A DNA stretch of 5,624 bases, from the NCBI GenBank assembly GCA_015490255.1, contig WFYF01000263.1, forward strand, positions 1 through 5,624, in the 5' to 3' direction. Both the position numbers and the translations under genes were made by a program. The notes under the pieces were generated by a model that worked only from the letters and a program-made list of their open reading frames with translations, was not told the origin of the DNA and ran no database searches. Of this stretch, positions 1-5,624 are shown piece by piece. Numbering within the stretch: position 1 is the first letter of the stretch; each line of letters begins with the position of its first letter. The DNA is from Caldifarciminota bacterium. GTDB lineage: Bacteria; Hydrothermota; Hydrothermia; S141-80.

Positions 1-463
1 CCCCCACCACCGCACCGGAGCCGTAGCCCCGGAGGATGCCCCCCACGATGGTGGTGGGCGCCAGGCCCAGGTGGTGGAGCATGTGGCCGATCATGGAGGT
101 GGTGGTGGTCTTTCCGTGGGCCCCGCTCACGGCGATGGCGTATTTCATCCGCATGAGTTCGGCCAGCATCTCCGCCCGGGGAATCACGGGAAGGCCCCGG
201 GAAAGGGCCTCCTGGAGCTCCGGGTTGGACAGGGGCACGGCGGAGGAATACACCACCGCCTGGGCGTCGCCCACGTGACGGGCGTCGTGGCCATAAAACA
301 CCCGGATGCCCAGGCGCTCCAGGCGCCGGGTGGTGGGGCTCTCGTGGAGGTCCGAGCCCTGGACCCGGAAGCCCAGGTGATGGAAGATCTCGGCGAGTCC
401 GGACATCCCGGACCCGCCAATGCCCACAAAGTGGATGTGACGATACCGCTCTGGAATCAGCAT
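1..463 (-). CDS. murC: UDP-N-acetylmuramate--L-alanine ligase MurC, N-terminal part (runs off left edge)
   Basis: MurC adds L-alanine to UDP-N-acetylmuramic acid using ATP, the first amino-acid step of the peptidoglycan stem peptide, in the cytoplasm. Reading the minus strand from ATG at 463 gives 154 residues before the edge. A Rossmann-type UDP-sugar-binding motif lies at residues 12-22 (FVGIGGSGMSG), SSAVP at 73-77, and the Mur-ligase ATP-binding P-loop at 113-122 (SGAHGKTTTT), followed by PTTIVGG at 136-142. Motif order and spacing are those of MurC rather than MurD/E/F; the AHGKTTTT form is typical of MurC. Only about one third of the usual ~450-480 residues is present. The ATG has no Shine-Dalgarno sequence at normal distance; the nearest purine run (GGAAGGGGGG) ends about 18 nt upstream. 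An in-frame GTG at 520 is a poorer alternative, also without an RBS. It lies 76 bp downstream of the secreted-protein gene on the same strand. Confidence 0.96.
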   Translation of the reverse strand, partial: MLIPERYRHIHFVGIGGSGMSGLAEIFHHLGFRVQGSDLHESPTTRRLERLGIRVFYGHDARHVGDAQAVVYSSAVPLSNPELQEALSRGLPVIPRAEMLAELMRMKYAIAVSGAHGKTTTTSMIGHMLHHLGLAPTTIVGGILRGYGSGAVVG

Positions 464-472
464 GGCGGCGTA

Positions 473-501
473 AGGATAAAGCCCCCCTTCCGGTGCATCA
501 A
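473..501 (-). promoter_or_regulatory. possible weak sigma-70 promoter giving a near-leaderless murC transcript
   Basis: On the minus strand TTGATG (501-496) and TATCCT (478-473) are separated by 17 bp; each matches four of six bases of the -35 and -10 consensus. Transcription would begin around 466, only a few bases before the murC ATG at 463. That would fit the lack of a Shine-Dalgarno sequence there. Matches this weak arise by chance, so this is a suggestion only. Confidence 0.22.
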
Positions 502-539
502 CGCCCGCACCACACCCCACGAGAGATCCGGTAAACGGA

Positions 540-2444
540 TCAGGGGAGCACCACCCGGCGGGTCTTCCCCCCCGGAAGGCGGAGAAAGATCACTGCCGCC
601 CGATTCAGACGGATCCGGAGCTCTCCACGCCGGTCTGCCCGAAACACGCCCCGGCGCCGGCCGAGGACGTCCATGAGCACCACCCGACTTCCCGGTGGAA
701 GCCCCGAAAGACGGAGACCCCGGGGCAACACCTTCAGCCGAATCCCGGACCCCCGCACGCCTTCTGCCACACCGGTCACCACCCCGCCAGAAGTGGTGGC
801 GCTGTCTCCGAAGGCCCGCCCCCAGGCATCCCATGCCCGGGCGTAATATTCCACGTGGGTCACGGGCTGTCCTCCGACCGAATCGGGGATGCTGTAATAA
901 TACCGCTGCACCACCCCCGCGGTCTTGGGATAAGTGCCCACCGAATCGTGAAACACCGCGGTCCAGGAAGACCAGGTGTTGCCCCCATCGGTGCTCACGC
1001 GATAATAGAGAGAATCCGTCTGGATGGTATCTCCCTCCGGCAGGGTGTCGCCCAGCACGACCTCCACCACCCACACCCCTCCTCCGGAAGCCGTGTAAAC
1101 GGGCTGACCGATCTGAACAAACTGGGGAGGCAGATCTCCCGGTGCGGGAACCGCCTGAACGAAATCCTGGGCCGGCGTTCCCGACCACAGACCATAGGTT
1201 TTGCGCTCCAGAGACCACCCGGAAGGCACGGTGGCGGCCGCACCGGCGCTGCCCACGTCCCCGCCGTTGCCGTACCACACGCTGTCCACCCCCACGAGCA
1301 GCGTGGTGTCATAGGGAGAGACCTGGCCCCCAAAGAGGTGGACATCATCTCCCGTGTTGGCCAGGCTGATGGTGCCTGTGAAGGTGCGACCTCCATAGGC
1401 GATCAGGACGGGATAGGGGTAAATGCCCGGCAGGGGATCGGCAGGATCAGAAAGATGGTATTTGTCCACGGAATCGGCGTCGCTGGCCAGAACCAGAAAG
1501 GCACCGGGCGGAAGATACACGTCTTTGGGAAGCTGAAAACGCCCTTCCCCGGTGGTGGAAAGCACCTCGTCGGTGAAGATAAAAAAGGAAAGGTCAGCCG
1601 TATCCGATGCGGTGTTCAGCACCTCAACAAACTCGGAAGCCGGTTCGGGTTCACCCGTGGGGGCATCGTAATACACCTCCGTGATCCGGAGCCCCTCGCC
1701 GGTACGCCGGTAACGAGACAGCCGAACCAGGGCGCTGAGGGTGTCTGCGTCCTGGCGCTCGCTGGCGGCATCACCGCACTGAACGTCCATGGGGATGCAG
1801 TCCACCGCGCTGTTCTGGGAGGGATCAGCCTGGTCCTTGACCACACCGTAGAGGTTGAGATGAAACGCCTGCACCACGTCAAAAATTTCCAGGTCCTGCA
1901 TGGCGATCTTCCACTCCACCACCAGGGTGTCAAATCCGGAGCTGAAGCCGCACGCCCACAGTCCCGCGGCAGTTGTGGCGGTCCATCCCAGAACCCCGGA
2001 GTGACGCAGGGCCTCTCCAATGCACACCCCTCCCCCGCCGTCCGGGTCAGGAAAGGTACGAAGGACCAGCGCATGGTCCGGGGCAAAATACAGGGTGTCC
2101 CAGCCTCCCAGGACCGTGGCGCGCTCGTTCCCGAACAGCACCTGGAAACCGGCCGGGTCCGCAGTGCAGTTTCCATAGGCACAGGAGATGCCATCCACCC
2201 GATCCCTGTCCAGTGGAATCACAAAAACCAGCGTATCCAGCGGGAAGTTCCCCCGTGCCTGGAAGGCAACATAGAGGGTGTCGGCGGTGAGGTATCCCCA
2301 GAGGGTGTCCAGACTCAGCGCGGGATCACCTGCCGTCGTGGACACGCCCAGAAGAAGCCAGTCCTCCCCCGGTGAGACCACGCCATCCACCGTGATGGAC
2401 GGTGCGGGCATCTGAGCCACCATCCACAGCAGCCATCCAACCAT
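540..2444 (-). CDS. secreted multidomain protein with lamin-tail domain and type IX-like C-terminal sorting domain
   Basis: A 634-residue protein, probably exported; its exact function is not recognisable. Start at ATG 2444 is set by AGGAGGAGG just upstream and by the hydrophobic N-terminus MVGWLLWMVA. The frame stays open to 2741, but the extra 99 residues are polar, Arg/Pro/Gly-rich and look non-coding. Residues ~15-245 form a beta-rich domain with repeated 'DTL' strands (DTLWG, DTLYVAF, DTLVFV, DTLVVEW), resembling a CBM9/DOMON-type carbohydrate-binding fold. It holds all six cysteines (88, 93, 141, 165, 216, 223), suggesting disulfides. Residues ~250-435 match a lamin-tail domain: LRITEVYYD, EFVEVLNT, LPPGAFLVLASD, ISLANTGDDVHLFG, SGWSLERK, PAPGDLP. 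Residues ~440-555 look like an Ig/FN3-type module (YYRVSTDGGNTWSSW, YYARAWDAWGR). Residues ~567-634 resemble a type A C-terminal sorting domain (VVLMDVLGRRRG, IFLRLPGGKTRRVVLP), but Arg-rich and without the usual G-[VI]-Y turn. The signal peptide is short and lacks basic residues. Lamin-tail assignment is firm; the outer domains are less certain. Confidence 0.9.
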   Translation of the reverse strand: MVGWLLWMVAQMPAPSITVDGVVSPGEDWLLLGVSTTAGDPALSLDTLWGYLTADTLYVAFQARGNFPLDTLVFVIPLDRDRVDGISCAYGNCTADPAGFQVLFGNERATVLGGWDTLYFAPDHALVLRTFPDPDGGGGVCIGEALRHSGVLGWTATTAAGLWACGFSSGFDTLVVEWKIAMQDLEIFDVVQAFHLNLYGVVKDQADPSQNSAVDCIPMDVQCGDAASERQDADTLSALVRLSRYRRTGEGLRITEVYYDAPTGEPEPASEFVEVLNTASDTADLSFFIFTDEVLSTTGEGRFQLPKDVYLPPGAFLVLASDADSVDKYHLSDPADPLPGIYPYPVLIAYGGRTFTGTISLANTGDDVHLFGGQVSPYDTTLLVGVDSVWYGNGGDVGSAGAAATVPSGWSLERKTYGLWSGTPAQDFVQAVPAPGDLPPQFVQIGQPVYTASGGGVWVVEVVLGDTLPEGDTIQTDSLYYRVSTDGGNTWSSWTAVFHDSVGTYPKTAGVVQRYYYSIPDSVGGQPVTHVEYYARAWDAWGRAFGDSATTSGGVVTGVAEGVRGSGIRLKVLPRGLRLSGLPPGSRVVLMDVLGRRRGVFRADRRGELRIRLNRAAVIFLRLPGGKTRRVVLP

Positions 2445-2448
2445 GGAA

Positions 2449-2457
2449 CCTCCTCCT
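2449..2457 (-). promoter_or_regulatory. Shine-Dalgarno sequence fixing the start of the secreted-protein gene
   Basis: AGGAGGAGG on the minus strand ends four bases before ATG 2444, and its leading AGGAGG core lies seven bases away. This decides the start against the much longer open frame reaching 2741. Confidence 0.88.
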
Positions 2458-2498
2458 GATGGGTCCCGTTGCGGGTGTTTCTCGGCACTCCGGTTCCC

Positions 2499-2527
2499 AT
2501 TGTACGCCTCCCGGCACGAACTGTCTG
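2499..2527 (-). promoter_or_regulatory. possible sigma-70 promoter for the secreted-protein gene
   Basis: Minus-strand TACAAT (2504-2499, five of six consensus bases) is preceded by CAGACA (2527-2522, four of six) with a 17-bp spacer. It would start transcription about 45-50 nt upstream of ATG 2444. The -35 hexamer lies inside the dyad at 2522-2540, a usual place for an operator. This is supported by sequence match only. Confidence 0.45.
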
Positions 2528-2540
2528 GACTGCCCGGACA
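2522..2540. promoter_or_regulatory. operator-like dyad overlapping the possible minus-strand -35 box
   Basis: TGTCTGGACTGCCCGGACA is an inverted repeat of two 7-base arms (TGTCTGG and CCGGACA, one T-G mismatch in duplex terms) around five bases. A further arm, CCAGACA, occurs at 2608-2614 and is part of a perfect 9-base inverted match to 2520-2528. The layout resembles a binding site for a dimeric regulator. No regulator gene is visible in the window to pair it with. Confidence 0.35.
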
Positions 2541-2684
2541 AGCCTCCGCGTAACGCACTTTTCGCGGGATATCTCCACCTTCCGGAAGCGATGTGCGCGT
2601 CTCAAAGCCAGACAGTCCCGGGGTCCCTTTCCCATCCTGGTGGTCCTCCGGGGTCCCCCTGTTCTGGAGACATGAGAGAACATC

Positions 2685-2713
2685 TTGACACGCCGGTTTA
2701 GATTTTCTATAAT
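2685..2713 (+). promoter_or_regulatory. consensus sigma-70 promoter of groESL
   Basis: TTGACA (2685-2690) and TATAAT (2708-2713) both match the consensus exactly and are separated by the optimal 17 bp. The -10 box lies in an AT-rich island in otherwise GC-rich DNA. Transcription is expected near G2720, giving a leader of about 110 nt before groES. No sigma-32-type -10 (CCCCAT) is present, although CTTGAC overlaps the -35 box. Confidence 0.9.
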
Positions 2714-2754
2714 ATATCCGCTTAACGAATTCTGAATCCACGCTGCATGCCTTT

Positions 2755-2782
2755 CTTCCATCCGCGTGTTGGATTGTGGAAG
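2755..2782 (+). promoter_or_regulatory. imperfect hairpin in the groESL 5' leader
   Basis: CTTCCA (2755-2760) pairs with TGGAAG (2777-2782), and TCC (2761-2763) with GGA (2771-2773). This leaves a 3-base bulge (TTG) and a 7-base loop. It sits in the predicted untranslated leader, 38 bases before the groES Shine-Dalgarno, which it does not cover. It could affect mRNA stability or bind a regulator; it does not match CIRCE. Confidence 0.4.
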
Positions 2783-2831
2783 GGTGAGGTGAACCAGAAT
2801 CTCAAACGACACCAAAAACAGGAGGTGGCTC

Positions 2832-3122
2832 ATGAAGATCAAACCGCTGGCGGACCGTGTGGTGGTTCAGCGGATTGAGGAAGAAGAGGAGAAGAAGGGA
2901 GGCATCATTATTCCCGACACGGCCAAAGAGCGTCCGCAGAAGGGCAAGGTGATTGCGGTGGGTCCCGGCCGGCTGAACGACAAAGGCGAGCGGATGCCCA
3001 TGGAGGTCAAGGAAGGGGATCTGGTGCTCTTCTCCAAATACGCCGGGACCGAAGTGAAGGTCGGGGATGATGAGTATCTGGTGATGCGGGAGGACGAAAT
3101 CCTGGCGATCCTGGAAGAATAA
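2832..3122 (+). CDS. groES: co-chaperonin GroES (Hsp10)
   Basis: GroES forms the heptameric lid that closes the GroEL folding chamber in the cytoplasm. The 96-residue length and start (AGGAGGT at 2820-2826, five bases before ATG) fit the family. The N-terminal strand is [14 protein letters not shown]. The mobile loop at about 16-36 carries the hydrophobic tripeptide I25-I26-I27 that contacts GroEL, within [16 protein letters not shown]. The roof region follows at 45-60, then [18 protein letters not shown] (59-76) and the C-terminal [18 protein letters not shown]. The five consecutive glutamates at 16-20 before KKGG make this loop base more acidic than in E. coli. It is the first gene after the consensus promoter, and its stop lies 15 bp before groEL, so the pair is co-transcribed. 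Confidence 0.98.
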   Translation: MKIKPLADRVVVQRIEEEEEKKGGIIIPDTAKERPQKGKVIAVGPGRLNDKGERMPMEVKEGDLVLFSKYAGTEVKVGDDEYLVMREDEILAILEE

Positions 3123-4769
<1,647 letters not shown>

Positions 4770-4777
4770 GGAAGATG

Positions 4778-4809
4778 GGCCGGCAGCCGCCTTCAGGCGG
4801 CTGCCGGCC
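4778..4809 (+). terminator. perfect 14-bp GC-rich hairpin after groEL, without a T-tract
   Basis: GGCCGGCAGCCGCC (4778-4791) and its exact complement GGCGGCTGCCGGCC (4796-4809) enclose the loop TTCA. The hairpin begins 8 bases after the groEL stop. It is followed by GGGAAAAAGGAGGG, which is the next gene's ribosome binding site, instead of a run of T. The opposite strand also lacks a T-tract. It may be a U-less or leaky terminator, or a 3'-end stabiliser for the abundant groESL mRNA that lowers expression of the following genes. The structure is certain; its role is inferred. Confidence 0.75.
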
Positions 4810-4815
4810 GGGAAA

Positions 4816-4823
4816 AAGGAGGG
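4816..4823 (+). promoter_or_regulatory. Shine-Dalgarno sequence fixing the start of the zinc-ribbon gene
   Basis: AAGGAGGG ends five bases before ATG 4829. An in-frame ATG at 4775 would put translation through the hairpin, add 18 residues unlike the family, and has no clean RBS, so 4829 is preferred. The site begins only six bases after the hairpin ends. Confidence 0.85.
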
Positions 4824-4828
4824 ATTGC

Positions 4829-5089
4829 ATGCCCATCTACACCTACCGGTGCAGTGCATGCGGACACACTTTTGAAGAGCTGATTCTGCGCGCAAGCGAT
4901 GTCCCCACCGCCTGTCCCCGGTGCGGAGGTACGGTGGAACGAACCTTTTCCGGGAGTGTGGGGCTGGTGTTCAAAGGCTCCGGATTTTACATCACCGATT
5001 ATGCCCGGAAGCCCTCCACCAGTGGAGAAGGCGGCTCCTCCTCGTCCCGAAGTGACACCGGGGCATCCGCTTCCTCAAAAAAGGAATAA
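4829..5089 (+). CDS. FmdB-family small zinc-ribbon protein (CxxC_CxxC_SSSS type)
   Basis: An 86-residue cytoplasmic protein. Its N-terminus MPIYTYRC and two zinc-binding knuckles, C8-x2-C11 (CSAC) and C29-x2-C32 (CPRC), are the hallmark of the FmdB family of putative regulatory proteins. The conserved VGLVFKGSGFYITDY (43-57) follows. The tail from about residue 61 is disordered and Ser/Gly-rich, with a run of four serines (70-73), which is also a family trait. The family is often annotated as regulatory after FmdB of Methylophilus, but its molecular role is generally unknown, so no function beyond zinc binding is claimed. It is the first gene after the post-groEL hairpin and ends 5 bp before purE, so the two are probably translated from one mRNA. 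Confidence 0.95.
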   Translation: MPIYTYRCSACGHTFEELILRASDVPTACPRCGGTVERTFSGSVGLVFKGSGFYITDYARKPSTSGEGGSSSSRSDTGASASSKKE

Positions 5090-5094
5090 CAGCC

Positions 5095-5565
5095 ATGCCC
5101 GATGTGGTGATTCTGATGGGCTCGGGCTCGGATGAGCCCCATGCCCGGAAGATTCAGAAAACGCTTGAATATTTCGGTCTTGAGAGCGTTCTCCGGGTGG
5201 CTTCAGCCCACAAGGTTCCCCTGAAGGTGCTGGAAATTTTGAAAACTTATGGAGATGAGGTGGTGTATATTACCATCGCAGGGCGAAGCAACGCCCTGTC
5301 GGGGTTTGTGGATGCCCACACCGCTGCCCCGGTGATCGCCTGCCCCCCATACAGCGACAAATTCGGCGGCGCGGACATCTTTTCCACCCTCCGGATGCCC
5401 TCCGGGGTGGCACCCCTCACCGTGCTGGAGCCGGAAGCGGCGGCTCTGGCCGCCGCCAAAATCCTGGCCCTCAGGAAACCGGCGCTTTTGGAGCGCATCC
5501 GGGCCTATCAGGAGGCTCACCGGGAGAAAGTGGAGAAGGCGGATCAGGCAATCCAGGAGGGTTGA
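5095..5565 (+). CDS. purE: class II PurE, AIR carboxylase (CO2-dependent)
   Basis: PurE makes CAIR in de novo purine synthesis. Class I enzymes rearrange N5-CAIR made by PurK; class II enzymes carboxylate AIR directly with CO2. At 156 residues the length is normal for a single-domain PurE. MGSGSD (8-13) is the shared phosphate-binding loop. The class II signatures are SAHK at 37-40 (class I has SAHR), AGRSNALSGFV at 62-72 (class I has AGxAAHLPG), IACPPYSD at 81-88, and LRMPSGVAPLTVLEP at 99-113 (class I has QMPGGIPVA). These match the pattern in Treponema denticola PurE and the carboxylase half of animal PAICS. The start at ATG 5095 has only a weak RBS (AAGGAA at 5081-5086, inside the preceding gene's end), consistent with translational coupling. 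No purK is in the window, as expected for this class but not proof of its absence. Confidence 0.96.
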   Translation: MPDVVILMGSGSDEPHARKIQKTLEYFGLESVLRVASAHKVPLKVLEILKTYGDEVVYITIAGRSNALSGFVDAHTAAPVIACPPYSDKFGGADIFSTLRMPSGVAPLTVLEPEAAALAAAKILALRKPALLERIRAYQEAHREKVEKADQAIQEG

Positions 5566-5568
5566 TCC

Positions 5569-5624
5569 ATGCTGTTCCTGGACCCCCTGTATATTCTTCT
5601 GATCTTCCCGGGTCTGGCCCTGTC
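5569..5624 (+). CDS. start of a membrane protein, probably YugP-like zinc metallopeptidase (runs off right edge)
   Basis: Only 18 full codons are visible. They begin MLFLDPLYILLIFPGLAL, a hydrophobic segment with the early F-x-D-P-x-Y pattern seen at the N-terminus of YugP-type neutral zinc metallopeptidases (Zn_peptidase_2), which are membrane-anchored. The start is well supported: AGGAGG at 5555-5560, eight bases before ATG 5569 and inside the end of purE, whose stop is 3 bp upstream. It therefore belongs to the same transcript as purE. The catalytic HExxH region would lie outside the window, so the family call rests on the N-terminus alone; the membrane segment is much surer than the enzyme name. 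Confidence 0.6.
   Translation, partial: MLFLDPLYILLIFPGLAL

Larger units (their letters stand above)
2445..2831. other. divergent control region between the secreted-protein gene and groES
   Basis: This 387-bp stretch has no convincing gene; open frames crossing it give low-complexity Arg/Pro/Gly-rich translations and end in the flanking genes' shadows. It holds the minus-strand RBS (2449-2457), a possible minus-strand promoter (2499-2527), a dyad (2522-2540), a 10-bp palindrome CTTCCGGAAG (2579-2588), an AT-rich island with the consensus plus-strand promoter (2685-2713), a hairpin in the groES leader (2755-2782), and the groES RBS (2820-2826). A 10-bp direct repeat CCGGGGTCCC occurs at 2618-2627 and 2648-2657. 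No CIRCE sequence was found. Confidence 0.8.

Noticed and set aside
525..541. Hairpin GATCCG-N5-CGGATC as a terminator of the secreted-protein gene
   Set aside because: The stem is only 6 bp, overlaps the stop codon, and is not followed by a T-tract on the minus strand. It may be chance.
855..2375. 506-codon open frame on the plus strand
   Set aside because: It lies opposite the secreted-protein gene, whose minus-strand translation shows recognisable domains and a proper RBS. The plus translation is Arg/Gly/His-rich and featureless.
2485..2490. GCACTC as part of a CIRCE (HrcA) operator
   Set aside because: Only one half is present, with no GAGTGC partner at the required spacing, and it lies upstream of the groESL promoter.
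2618..2657. Direct repeat CCGGGGTCCC at 2618-2627 and 2648-2657
   Set aside because: Two copies of a GC-rich 10-mer 30 bp apart, without further copies, are too little to claim a repeat system or iteron array.
2445..2741. 99-residue N-terminal extension of the secreted protein
   Set aside because: The frame is open but the residues are polar and low-complexity, and it would bury the hydrophobic N-terminus. ATG 2444 has an excellent Shine-Dalgarno.
4775..4828. Upstream ATG for the zinc-ribbon gene
   Set aside because: It would translate through the 14-bp hairpin and add 18 residues absent from the family. ATG 4829 gives the standard MPIYTYRC start with a good RBS.

Overview
The window is a GC-rich, gene-dense piece of a bacterial chromosome. 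It has two divergent gene blocks around one control region at about 2445-2831. The minus strand carries a secreted multidomain protein (540-2444) followed by the start of murC (463 to beyond the left edge). The plus strand carries groES, groEL, a small FmdB-type zinc-ribbon gene, purE, and the first codons of a probable membrane zinc metallopeptidase of the YugP type, which runs off the right edge. No RNA genes, CRISPR arrays, insertion sequences or phage genes are visible.

The organism cannot be named from this sequence. Strong AGGAGG ribosome binding sites, a consensus sigma-70 promoter, GroESL and MurC place it in Bacteria. The secreted protein combines a lamin-tail domain with a C-terminal tail resembling the sorting domains of the type IX (Por) secretion system. 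That points to the Bacteroidetes/FCB side or to candidate phyla such as WOR-3, TA06 or Hydrothermae, which is inference. PurE is the class II (CO2-using) form known from spirochaetes and animals. The charged GroES and GroEL are compatible with a thermophile but do not prove it.

Layout: 1-463 (minus) is the N-terminal third of MurC. 464-539 is a short gap with a possible weak promoter close to the murC start. 540-2444 (minus) is the secreted protein: an N-terminal beta-rich domain, a lamin-tail domain, an Ig/FN3-like domain and an Arg-rich C-terminal domain. 2445-2831 is the divergent control region, with a perfect TTGACA-N17-TATAAT promoter for groESL, several palindromes, and no CIRCE element. 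2832-4769 is groES-groEL. 4778-4809 is a perfect 14-bp hairpin without a T-tract. 4829-5565 is the zinc-ribbon gene and purE, and from 5569 the YugP-like start; these three genes are separated by only 3-5 bp and are probably one transcript.

Functionally, groESL supplies the protein-folding chaperonin and purE a step of de novo purine synthesis. MurC supplies a cytoplasmic peptidoglycan step, and the secreted protein is probably displayed on the surface or exported. The groEL-purE hairpin probably sets how much groESL transcription reaches the downstream genes. Most of the window is ordinary housekeeping. The points worth checking are the class II PurE, the chaperonin control region, the terminator-like hairpin and the architecture of the secreted protein.
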